A DNA stretch of 64,000 bases from Planctomycetes bacterium MalM25 (GTDB taxonomy: Bacteria; Planctomycetota; Planctomycetia; Pirellulales; Lacipirellulaceae). The notes beneath the pieces are model-generated. The model searched no databases, had not been told where the DNA came from, and was given only the letters and a program-made list of their open reading frames with translations. The position numbers were made by a program, and so were the translations under genes. The stretch spans positions 1,139,001 to 1,203,000 of the forward strand of contig CP036424.1 in NCBI GenBank assembly GCA_007745835.1, written 5' to 3'. Positions 1 through 7,561 of the stretch are shown here, one piece after another (positions within the stretch are counted from its first letter, which is position 1; the number at the start of each line of letters is the position of its first letter).

Positions 1-426
1 CTCCGCGTCGATCACGGAGAGGACCGCTTCGGCCTGCGTCAGGTCGAGGCGTCCCGCCAAGAACGCCCGCAGGGTGAACTCGCCCGGCTCGGCGAGCCGC
101 GCTCCCGCGGTGACCGCCGCCCGCACCACCGCTTCGAGCAGCGGGGGCGAGCCGACCGTGTGGAACTCGACCGACGGCTGCCGCGTGTAGCTCCTTCGAT
201 CGGGCCAGACGTAGAGAGCGACAGGCAGGCGTTTCTCGACCCCCGCGAGATCCAGGCGGAGCGTCTGCCCCGTCAGCCGCGTCGGCCGATTCGCCTCGAT
301 CGCCTCGCCGGCGAGCGTCGCGGTGATTGATAGTGCGTCAGGCCCCGAGAGCCGCACGGCGCCCCGATCGGCCCCGCCGCGGGCCGTGGCGATCGCAACG
401 ATCGTGTCGTCGGTAGCGAGCTTCAC
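1..426 (-). CDS. mnmE: tRNA modification GTPase MnmE, N-terminal part (runs off left edge)
   Basis: The gene encodes the potassium-dependent GTPase that, with MnmG, adds the carboxymethylaminomethyl group to U34 of certain tRNAs. Only the first 142 codons are here. Visible are the N-terminal TDDTIVAIATARGG segment, the RLSGPDAL motif and, at the edge, the conserved region ending DLTQAEAVLSVIDAE. All belong to the formyl-THF-binding dimerisation domain; the helical and G domains lie outside. The start is GTG at 424-426, with a GGGAGGGGGA ribosome-binding site 7 nt upstream that lies inside the arm of an inverted repeat. It follows yidC in the same direction, a widespread yidC-mnmE arrangement. 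Confidence 0.93.
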   Translation of the reverse strand, partial: MKLATDDTIVAIATARGGADRGAVRLSGPDALSITATLAGEAIEANRPTRLTGQTLRLDLAGVEKRLPVALYVWPDRRSYTRQPSVEFHTVGSPPLLEAVVRAAVTAGARLAEPGEFTLRAFLAGRLDLTQAEAVLSVIDAE

Positions 427-433
427 CAGAGAA

Positions 434-547
434 TCCCCCTCCCTTTCAAGGAGGGGTTAGGGGAGGGTTTGCACGTTCAGCACACAAAAATTCTCCTGTG
501 CTGAGAATCTCGACCCTCCCCTAACCCCTCCCTGAAAGGGAGGGGGA
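434..547. repeat. Long inverted repeat between yidC and mnmE
   Basis: Two 35-nt arms (434-468 and 513-547) are reverse complements with a single mismatch, separated by 44 nt. The core is CCCTCCCCTAACCCCTCC. On the minus strand the second arm of the hairpin carries the purine-rich ribosome-binding site of mnmE. No T-run follows it, so it is not a classic terminator. A related but less perfect element sits on the other side of yidC. Confidence 0.85.
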
Positions 548-561
548 AAGCGCGGGCGGGT

Positions 562-2943
562 CTACTTCCGCTTCTTGCCTTTCTTCTTCGCCGCCTTCTT
601 CTTCGCCTGCGCGATCTCATCGGCGGTTGGCTTGGGGCGTTTCGGTCCGGCGTCGATCGTCGTCTCGCTCATGGGGGCGGGAGTCGGCCGCGGCAGCATC
701 TTCCGTTCGGCGATGCCCCACAGGGTGCTGACGATGAAGTAGATGCAGAGGCCGCTGGGCATCTTGAAGAAGATGAAGCCCATGAAAATCATCATGTATT
801 TCATCATCGACTGCTGCAGCCGGGCCTGATCGTTCGTCGCCTCGGGCATGAACAGCTTCTGCTGCATGAGCATCAGGGCGCAGCTCGCGATCGGCAAGAT
901 GTTGAAGTACGGCCCCAGGCCGAGCAGGCCTTGCCCGTTGTCGACCCACAGCGGCGTGTACGCCGACCAGTCGATCAGCATGTCGGGCGAGGCGAGGTTG
1001 CTGCAGAAGCGGATCGAGTCGGAGATCAGCGGCTGCGCCCGCAGCTCAACGTCGACCGCCAGTGCTCGGTACAGGCCCATGAAGATGGGCAGCTGCAAGA
1101 AGAGGGGGAGGCAGCCCGCCGCCGGGTTGTACTTGTGCTTGCGGAAGAGCTCTTGCTGCGCGGCGGCCCGCTTCTGCATGTCGTCGCCGTACTTCTCGAC
1201 GATGCGGTCGAGTTCCGGCTTGAGCTCCTGCATCTTCACCATGTTGAGCGCCGTCTGCCGGCTGATGGGGAACATGGCGCCGCGGACGCAGAGCGTGAGC
1301 AGCACGATCGCCAACCCGTAGTTCCCGACGATCGCGTAGAACGTGTGCAGCAGCCACAGCATCGGCTTGGCGGCGAACGCAAACCAGCCGTAGTAAAGGA
1401 TGTCGTGCAGCGTGTGGTTCGCGTCGTCCGCCGCCGTGTAATTGCTCAGCAGCTCGGGCAGCTTCGGTCCGGCGAAGACGCGGTAGCCGTCTGACACGGT
1501 CGCGCCCGCTTCGCCCGCGGCGGCGAGCGTGGCGGGCGTCCGCTGCAGGACGCACGAGGCGTTCTGCCAACGCGGGTCGGCCGGCTTCTCGATCTTGGGG
1601 GTCGCCAGCTCGGCGCGGACCTGGGCGGTGCGGACCTCTTTGAGGGTCTCTTTCTGCGGCAGGATAATCGAGGCGAAATACTGCGAGTCGACGCCCGCGA
1701 ACGCGAGCGGCTGGCCTCCGCCCATCGTGTCGACATCGCCGTCGGCGACGCTCTTCGCGGCGAACTGCGTGAGGCGGTCGTCGGCGAAGCGGACGATCAC
1801 GTCCCGCAGCCCGAAGCTGCCCCAGTCGCCGAAGAAGCTGCCGTCGCCGCGGCCGATCTTGTTGGAGTACCAGTAGCCCTCGATCGGCAGGCCGTTCGGG
1901 CCGGTCAGCTCGTAGGCGACCGCTTGCGGCTGGTCGAGCAGGTTCACGACCTCGACCGACAGATCGAAGTGGTAGGACGGGTGCTCTTCATGGTCTCGCT
2001 GTTCCGAGGGGATCGTCGCCAGCGTGTAACGCTTCACGACCTCCAGGCCGAGATCGGTCAGCCGCATGCGGAGGGCGACCGAGCCCGCTTCGCGAGCATC
2101 GACCGTCCAGGCCTCGTTAGCGAGCTGGGTGTTGGCGGTCGCAATCGCCGGGTCCTCGTCCCGCCGACCGTTGACCGAGACAAGCCGCACCACGAACGAC
2201 GGGACTGACTCGTAGCCCTCGGGCGGTTCGGGGGTGTGCCGCAGGACGTTCTCCAGCTCGGGGCGGATCAGATCGAGCGGCTGGCGGCGGAGTTTCGCGG
2301 TAAGGGACTGTGACTCGCCCCCGCGGGCGATGGTCAGGGCGAGCTCGCGCCTCGGTTTGGTTGCTGCAAGCACCTCCTTGAAGCTTTCGGCCGACTCGAC
2401 GAGGTCGCCCAACTCGTCTTCCGGGGTCCGCTTCAGCGGCGCCGCGGTAATCACGTCGCCCGCCTGCAACCCGGCCGCTTCCGCCGGGGTGCCAGGGCCG
2501 ACGACGTTCACCAGCGCGCCACCGCCCGGCGCGTCGGTCAGGGCGAGGCGGCCGAGGTAGCCGCTGCGGTCTTCGAGGTCGCGGTAGGTCTCGCTCGAGA
2601 GCTCGACCCGCTCGACCGCTCCGCCGACGTTGTCGATCGTCAGCAGCATCCGGTAATCCGAATCGGGATCGACCGATCCGATCGCGACCCGTTCGGGCGC
2701 GGCGGCGGGGGTCTCTTCGAGGTCGGCCGTCGCCGCTTCGATCGCCGCGGCGTCGATCGGTTGGGCCTCTGCTTCAGCGGCTGCGAGCGGCTTGCCGTCG
2801 GCCTCACCCCCGTTCGGATCGACCGGGGGCGGGTTGCGGTTGAGCATCATCACCGCCACGAGGGCGATCATGGCGAACAGCAAGAAACGCTGATCGAAGG
2901 GTTGCTCGCCGCCTCGTTGCGGCCGGCGTTGTTGGATGTCCAT
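562..2943 (-). CDS. yidC: Membrane protein insertase YidC with an internal PDZ-like domain
   Basis: YidC/Oxa1 insertase that places proteins in the inner membrane, alone or with Sec. The 793-aa product starts MDIQQRRPQR. It has a first membrane segment at about residues 19-36, a long periplasmic domain, the conserved insertase core near the C-terminus (including RGAMFPISRQTALNMVKMQE and NPAAGCLPLFLQLPIFMGLY) and a lysine-rich tail (AKKKAAKKKGKKRK) of the kind that contacts ribosomes. About residues 141-219 look like a PDZ domain (GPGTPAEAAGLQAGDVITA), which is not part of the usual periplasmic fold. The frame stays open 31 codons further upstream, but that stretch is translated inverted repeat, so the ATG at 2941-2943 is preferred. 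Confidence 0.95.
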   Translation of the reverse strand: MDIQQRRPQRGGEQPFDQRFLLFAMIALVAVMMLNRNPPPVDPNGGEADGKPLAAAEAEAQPIDAAAIEAATADLEETPAAAPERVAIGSVDPDSDYRMLLTIDNVGGAVERVELSSETYRDLEDRSGYLGRLALTDAPGGGALVNVVGPGTPAEAAGLQAGDVITAAPLKRTPEDELGDLVESAESFKEVLAATKPRRELALTIARGGESQSLTAKLRRQPLDLIRPELENVLRHTPEPPEGYESVPSFVVRLVSVNGRRDEDPAIATANTQLANEAWTVDAREAGSVALRMRLTDLGLEVVKRYTLATIPSEQRDHEEHPSYHFDLSVEVVNLLDQPQAVAYELTGPNGLPIEGYWYSNKIGRGDGSFFGDWGSFGLRDVIVRFADDRLTQFAAKSVADGDVDTMGGGQPLAFAGVDSQYFASIILPQKETLKEVRTAQVRAELATPKIEKPADPRWQNASCVLQRTPATLAAAGEAGATVSDGYRVFAGPKLPELLSNYTAADDANHTLHDILYYGWFAFAAKPMLWLLHTFYAIVGNYGLAIVLLTLCVRGAMFPISRQTALNMVKMQELKPELDRIVEKYGDDMQKRAAAQQELFRKHKYNPAAGCLPLFLQLPIFMGLYRALAVDVELRAQPLISDSIRFCSNLASPDMLIDWSAYTPLWVDNGQGLLGLGPYFNILPIASCALMLMQQKLFMPEATNDQARLQQSMMKYMMIFMGFIFFKMPSGLCIYFIVSTLWGIAERKMLPRPTPAPMSETTIDAGPKRPKPTADEIAQAKKKAAKKKGKKRK

Positions 2944-2975
2944 TCGCCTGCAGAGATTGGTCTGGCTGTCAAACT

Positions 2976-3062
2976 CCCTCCCCCTGTGGGGGAGGGTCGG
3001 GGTGGGGGGTGAAGCGGGTGCCGGGCTCGCCCCCACCCTAGCCCTCCCCCAAGGGGGGAGGG
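2976..3062. repeat. Imperfect inverted repeat upstream of yidC
   Basis: Arms of roughly 34 nt (about 2976-3009 and 3029-3062) pair with a few mismatches around a 19-nt loop. They are G/C tracts similar to the repeat at 434-547 (CCCTCCCCC and GGGGGAGGG blocks). It lies between the stop of the metallophosphoesterase gene (minus strand) and the yidC start, so a transcript from the former would read into it. Confidence 0.7.
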
Positions 3063-3081
3063 GATTCTCGGTCTTCGCTGC

Positions 3082-3834
3082 TCAGCGGCCTTGCTTGATC
3101 CGGTCGCCGAGAAAATTATCGAGTTCGGGCGTGCCGTAGATCAGGTCGGCGGTGGCGTCGATGTCGTACTCCACGCGGTGGAACGTGAGGCGGTTCTCCT
3201 CCTGCACCACGTAGCACGCCCGCGGGTCGCCGTCGCGGGGCTGGCCGACCGAGCCGACGTTGACCATGAACTTCTGGTCGGTCACGTCGAACACGTAGTT
3301 CGTCTCCTCGGGGGTGACGAAGTTGCGGCTCTCGGTGAACACGCCGGGGACGTGGGTGTGCCCTTGGAAGCAGCCGTGCGTGATCAGGCTGAACAGCTTC
3401 TCCATCTTCTTCTGGTTGTAGATGTCTTCCGGGAAGACGTACTCGTTGACTGGGTTGCGGGCCGAGCCGTGGACGTACAGCCACTCACCGTCACGCTGGA
3501 TGCGGGGCAGGGCGCCGAGGAAGTCCCAGCGGGCGTCGATCTGGTCGGGGTCGCCCTTGGACGATTCGAGCTGGTCGCGGGTCCAGAAGATGGCCCGCTC
3601 GGCGCCGCTGTTGAAACCCTCGGGATCAAAAAGGGCGCCCTGGTCGTGATTGCCCAGCAGGGCGACCTTACAGTTGGCCATGATCTCGTCGAGGCATTCG
3701 CACGGCTTGGGGCCGTAGCCGATCACGTCGCCCAGGCAGTAGATCTCGTCGACGACCTGGTCCTTGATGTGACGCAGAACCGTCTGGAGCGCCTCCAGGT
3801 TGCCGTGGATGTCGCTGATGATCGCGCGTTTCAA
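3082..3834 (-). CDS. Metallophosphoesterase family protein
   Basis: A 250-aa calcineurin-like phosphoesterase. The metal-binding signature is complete: DIHGN near the N-terminus, [12 protein letters not shown], and GHTH in the C-terminal half, followed by [15 protein letters not shown], typical of YfcE/MJ0936-like bacterial members. The physiological substrate is not predictable; relatives hydrolyse phosphodiesters or phosphoproteins. The frame is open further upstream but without conserved sequence. TTG at 3832-3834 has GGGAGG 9 nt upstream and gives the usual family N-terminus [15 protein letters not shown] at 3841-3843 is the alternative. The 280 nt between this gene and tsaB hold nothing I recognise. 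Confidence 0.88.
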   Translation of the reverse strand: MKRAIISDIHGNLEALQTVLRHIKDQVVDEIYCLGDVIGYGPKPCECLDEIMANCKVALLGNHDQGALFDPEGFNSGAERAIFWTRDQLESSKGDPDQIDARWDFLGALPRIQRDGEWLYVHGSARNPVNEYVFPEDIYNQKKMEKLFSLITHGCFQGHTHVPGVFTESRNFVTPEETNYVFDVTDQKFMVNVGSVGQPRDGDPRACYVVQEENRLTFHRVEYDIDATADLIYGTPELDNFLGDRIKQGR

Positions 3835-4118
3835 GACGGACACCCTCCCGGCTGCGGGGGCGATAGCGGATAACGGATGGGGGGACGGACCGGCGGGGCC
3901 GCCGAACAGGTCGCTTCGAGGCCGTGGCGGGCGAGGATCGGTTGATCTTCGCCAGAGAGGTCCGCGCCGAAGCGACCGAAGACTGCTCCCCCGGGATGAC
4001 CGGCCTCCCCGACCGCTCGGGATCGCCATCACGCAGGCCTTGCGCGAAGCCAAAACACTAGACTGGGCTTCGACTTCGGTCAAGTCGCCCCGTCGATTCC
4101 AGCCCCTGTCACTCGACT

Positions 4119-4856
4119 ATGAACCCTATCGTCGACCTCCAAGACCGCCCCGCCGGCCCGGGCCGCTGGATCGCCCTGGAGACCTCCGGGTTGTACGGCT
4201 CGGTCGCGGCCGCCTCCGTGGACGAGCAGGGCTGCCAGATCGTCGCCAGCGAGCCCCTCAGCCGCGACGCCCGCTCGGCCCAAACCCTGGCGCCCACGAT
4301 CTCCGCGGTGCTGGAAGGTCTCGGCTGGGAGCCCAAGGAAGTCGCCGCCGTCGCGGTGGCGGTCGGGCCCGGCTCGTTCACCGGCCTGCGGGTCGGCGTG
4401 GTGACGGCCAAAACGTTCGCCTACGCCACCGGCGCCGCGGTGGTGGGCGTCGACACGCTTGACGTGCTGGCCAAGGCCGACACCGCCGCTAAGGGCGTGA
4501 ACGGTCTCTGGGCCGTGCTCGACGCCCAACGCCGCGAGCTGTTCGCCGCCCGATTCGTTCCGAATGGGGTCCAATGGGCCCGCGAGGAATCGACCCAGCG
4601 CCTCAGCCGAGCCGCCCTTTGCGACTACCTGCGAGAGGGCGACCGGGTCGTTGGTCCGGTCGCCGAGTCCCTCGCCGATTCCGTTGAGGGCGGCACCCCG
4701 GTTGGCGTCGAGTTCGTCACTGCCGAGCCCCAAGCCGAAGCGGTGCTCCGTGCCGCTCACCGCCGCTGGCGCGACCGGCAGGCGGACAGCGTCCTGGGGA
4801 TCGCACCGCAGTACTTCCGGCTGAGTTCGGCGGAGGAGAAACTCGCGAGCGACTAG
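4119..4856 (+). CDS. tsaB: tRNA threonylcarbamoyladenosine biosynthesis protein TsaB
   Basis: TsaB is the non-catalytic ASKHA-fold partner of TsaD in formation of t6A37 on tRNAs that read ANN codons. The 245-aa product shows the family landmarks: WIALETSG near the N-terminus, then VAVAVGPGSFTGLRVGVVTA and a following AYATGAAVVGVDTLD. About 14 residues precede the conserved core, so the start could be slightly internal, but ATG at 4119 is the only good one. The partner gene tsaE lies 14 kb away in this window, overlapping thiL. The next gene begins about 40 nt downstream. Confidence 0.93.
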   Translation: MNPIVDLQDRPAGPGRWIALETSGLYGSVAAASVDEQGCQIVASEPLSRDARSAQTLAPTISAVLEGLGWEPKEVAAVAVAVGPGSFTGLRVGVVTAKTFAYATGAAVVGVDTLDVLAKADTAAKGVNGLWAVLDAQRRELFAARFVPNGVQWAREESTQRLSRAALCDYLREGDRVVGPVAESLADSVEGGTPVGVEFVTAEPQAEAVLRAAHRRWRDRQADSVLGIAPQYFRLSSAEEKLASD

Positions 4857-4895
4857 ACTGCTTCAGTGACTCCGATACGACACCTTACCCTCGCC

Positions 4896-6020
4896 ATGAC
4901 CATGCATAAGCTCTTCTCGGCTCTCCCGCTGATCGGGTTCGTTCTTCTGACCAACCCGCCGGCTCGGGCCCAGTTCCAGCCCGAAGAGGACGCCAACACG
5001 GCGACCTCTGAAGAGGTCGTCCTCGGTCACAACGGGCTCCGCTACCGCCTCGTCCGAGATTGGGCGAAGGTCGATCGCGACGCCGCGCCGGTCATCAACG
5101 CCCACGCGATGGTGGAGGGGTCGGACGGGCGCTATTACCTCGTGACCGATCACCCCCAGAACGCGGTCGTTGTCTTCGAGGCGGACGGCACGTTCGTCGA
5201 CGCGATCGGCGAGGGACTCAAAGGGGGCCACGGCATCGACCTCATCACGGTGGACGGTGAGGAGCTGCTGGTCCACGTCGATTGCGGGTGGGCCTTCACG
5301 GCCGAAGGAAAGCCCGAACGCCTCAACGGTTCGATCAACCTCTTGCGGAAAGACGGGACCGTCGTGCGGACGCTCCCTTCCCCCAAAGAGCTCGGGCTGA
5401 TCGCGGAGGATGATTACTACAACCCGTGCGATGTCGCCGTGACACGCGAGGGGGACCTCCTGGTGATCGACGGTTACAGCACCGACCGCGTCTTCCACTA
5501 CAACGCCGAGGGCGAGCTCATTCGGCACTGGGGTGGCAAGCGGGAGAAGGGCGACCCGCGCAGCATCCAGAACGGCCACGGCATCGCGATCGAGTACCCC
5601 AAGGACGGCGGCGAGCCGATCGTCTGGGTCAGCTCACGCTCCGAGTCGAAGCTGAAAACCTTCACCCTCGAAGGCGAGCACCTCAGCACGATCGACCTGC
5701 CGGGGACCTTCCCCGGGCAGCCGGTCCTGCACGACGGCCACATCTACTCGGGCGTCTGCTGGTCGCGCAGAGAGGGCGTCGGCGAACGGCTCAGCCGCTC
5801 AGGCTTTGTCGTCGTGCTCGATCGCGAGACCGGCAAAGTGATCTCCGCCCCCGGCGGGACGGAGCCGAGCTACATCGACGGCGAACTCCAGCCCCTGTTC
5901 CAAGACAGCGACACGTTCCGCCACGTCCACGACCTGATGATCGACGCCTCGGGGAACCTCTTCGTGATGGAGTGGAACGCGGGGTGCCGGTATCCCTACA
6001 AGCTGGAGTTGATTGATTAG
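4896..6020 (+). CDS. Secreted six-bladed beta-propeller (NHL-like) protein
   Basis: A 374-aa exported protein with a clear signal peptide: basic MTMHK, hydrophobic core, then PPARA at residues 21-25. The rest is a series of NHL/6-bladed propeller repeats, seen as recurring pieces such as GRYYLVTDHPQNAVVVFEA, CDVAVTREGDLLVIDGYSTD and DASGNLFVMEWNAGCRYPY. Such proteins are common in planctomycetes; substrates are generally unknown. Start choice is uncertain: a GTG at 4866 is in frame, but ATG at 4896 (or 4902) gives a compact signal peptide. No strong ribosome-binding site is visible. It ends 25 nt before the end of the convergent hemL gene. Confidence 0.8.
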   Translation: MTMHKLFSALPLIGFVLLTNPPARAQFQPEEDANTATSEEVVLGHNGLRYRLVRDWAKVDRDAAPVINAHAMVEGSDGRYYLVTDHPQNAVVVFEADGTFVDAIGEGLKGGHGIDLITVDGEELLVHVDCGWAFTAEGKPERLNGSINLLRKDGTVVRTLPSPKELGLIAEDDYYNPCDVAVTREGDLLVIDGYSTDRVFHYNAEGELIRHWGGKREKGDPRSIQNGHGIAIEYPKDGGEPIVWVSSRSESKLKTFTLEGEHLSTIDLPGTFPGQPVLHDGHIYSGVCWSRREGVGERLSRSGFVVVLDRETGKVISAPGGTEPSYIDGELQPLFQDSDTFRHVHDLMIDASGNLFVMEWNAGCRYPYKLELID

Positions 6021-6044
6021 GGACGGGCCGGTTAACCGGGAACG

Positions 6045-7343
6045 CTAAGCCGCCGCCAGCGCCTCCCGCGCCGCCGCGATGGTAGCTTCAATGTCCGCCT
6101 CCGTGTGGGCGGCCGAGATGAACATCGCCTCGTACTGGCTGCACGGCGGGTAGACGCCGCGGTCGAGCATCCGCCAGAAGAAGCGGCCGAAGGCGGCCGT
6201 GTCGCATCGCTCGGCGTCGTCCCAACTGCGGACGGGCCCGTCGTGGAAGAAGAGCGTGACCATGCTGCCGACGCGCTGCACGACGTGCGGCACGCCGGCG
6301 TCGGTCGCGGCGGTGTCGAGGCCGGCGGCGAGCTGGGCGCCGAGCGCTTCGAGCTTCTCGTAGGGCGGATCGTCGCGCAGCGCGCGGAGCGTCGCCGTGC
6401 CGGCGGCGGTCGCCAGGGGGTTGCCGCTGAGCGTGCCCGCTTGGAAGACGGGGCCTTCGGGCAGGACGTGCCCCATGATGTCCGAGCGTCCGCCGTACGC
6501 GCCGACCGGCAGGCCGCCGCCGACGATCTTGCCGAGGCAGGTCAGGTCGGGTTCGAAGCCGAGTACCTGCTGCGCCCCGCCGAGCGACAGGCGGAAGCCG
6601 GTCATGACCTCGTCGCACAGCAGCACGGCGCCGTGCTGCCGCGGCAGCGTCTGGAGGGCGTCGCGGAACTCGTCGGTCGGGACGACCACCCCCATGTTGC
6701 CGCAGACGGGCTCGAACGCGACCGCGGCGATCTGGTCGCCGTGCCGGGCGAAGGCGTCCGCCAGCGCCTGCGGGTCGTTGTACGGCAGCACGATTGTGTC
6801 GGCCGAAGCGCCCGCCGTCACGCCGGGCGAGTTGGGCACGGCGAGCGTCGCGGCCGCGCTGCCGGCGGCGACCAGCAGGCTGTCGACGTGGCCGTGGTAG
6901 TTGCCGGCGAACTTGACGATCTTGTCCCGCCCCGTGAAGCCGCGGGCGAGGCGGATCGCGCTCATCGACGCTTCGGTGCCCGAGTTCACGAGCCGCACCC
7001 GCTCGATGCTCGGCACGCACGCGATGATCAGCTCGGCCAGTTCGCTCTCGCCCTCGGTCGGTGCGCCGTAGCTCGTGCCGCGTGCGATCGCCGCGTTGAG
7101 CGCCTCGACGACGGGCGGGGGGGCGTGGCCGAGGATCATCGGACCCCACGAGCCGATGTAGTCGAGGTACCGGTTGCCGTCGACGTCCCACAAGTGGGCG
7201 CCCTCGGCCCGATCGATGAAGAGGGGCTCGCCGCCGACGGCGCCGAAGGCGCGGGCCGGGCTGTTCACCCCGCCCGGCATGAGCTTCTTGGCGTGGGCGA
7301 AGGCTTCGCGGCTCTTGGCGTAGCGGGCGTCGGTGGCGGGCAT
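6045..7343 (-). CDS. hemL: Glutamate-1-semialdehyde 2,1-aminomutase
   Basis: PLP enzyme making 5-aminolevulinate from glutamate-1-semialdehyde in the C5 haem pathway. The 432-aa product has the normal length and motifs: LMPGGVNSPARAFGAVGG near the N-terminus, the LVNSGTEASMSAIRLARG PLP-phosphate region, LCDEVMTGFR with the aspartate that holds the pyridine nitrogen, and the Schiff-base lysine at about residue 272 in LGKIVGGGLPVG. The start is the ATG at 7341-7343 (MPATDARYAKSREAF). The frame is open for 35 more codons, but those read through a repeat-rich intergenic segment. Confidence 0.96.
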   Translation of the reverse strand: MPATDARYAKSREAFAHAKKLMPGGVNSPARAFGAVGGEPLFIDRAEGAHLWDVDGNRYLDYIGSWGPMILGHAPPPVVEALNAAIARGTSYGAPTEGESELAELIIACVPSIERVRLVNSGTEASMSAIRLARGFTGRDKIVKFAGNYHGHVDSLLVAAGSAAATLAVPNSPGVTAGASADTIVLPYNDPQALADAFARHGDQIAAVAFEPVCGNMGVVVPTDEFRDALQTLPRQHGAVLLCDEVMTGFRLSLGGAQQVLGFEPDLTCLGKIVGGGLPVGAYGGRSDIMGHVLPEGPVFQAGTLSGNPLATAAGTATLRALRDDPPYEKLEALGAQLAAGLDTAATDAGVPHVVQRVGSMVTLFFHDGPVRSWDDAERCDTAAFGRFFWRMLDRGVYPPCSQYEAMFISAAHTEADIEATIAAAREALAAA

Positions 7344-7407
7344 GGCGGCGGGATGGCGGTTGCTGGAAGGATTCCGAACCGCTTTGGGTACCGCATCCGC
7401 GGCCTGC

Positions 7408-7453
7408 GGGCAACGCCCCATGCACCCTCTGGGCAACACCCCGCGCACCCTGT
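7408..7453. repeat. Two adjacent 23-nt direct repeats upstream of hemL
   Basis: Copies at 7408-7430 and 7431-7453 match at 19 of 23 positions (GGGCAAC-CCCC--GCACCCT-T pattern) and abut without spacer. They precede the inverted repeat at 7449-7540. Both lie in the 218-nt gap between hemL and the kinase gene. Confidence 0.6.
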
Positions 7454-7540
7454 GGGAGGCGTCTCCCCACGCCGATTCCGTTGTCTTAGCTGAGATGAGC
7501 TGGCAGCGCGTTATCGGCGTCGGGAGACGCCTCCCACAGG
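7449..7540. repeat. Inverted repeat with 18-nt perfect arms downstream of the kinase gene
   Basis: CCTGTGGGAGGCGTCTCC at 7449-7466 is exactly complementary to 7523-7540, with 56 nt between. It sits just past the stop codon of the minus-strand kinase gene, where a terminator would be expected, but there is no T-run. It may be a member of a dispersed palindromic family. Confidence 0.7.
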
Positions 7541-7561
7541 ATCAACCAGCCTCCCGTGGGA

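Noticed and set aside
434-3062. Repeats near yidC as a CRISPR-like or terminator structure
   Set aside because: Only single inverted repeats without regular spacers and without T-runs, so neither a CRISPR array nor typical intrinsic terminators.
6105-7493. Long plus-strand frame opposite hemL
   Set aside because: Antisense shadow of a fully conserved GSA aminomutase; composition is Arg/Val/Gly-rich with no motif.
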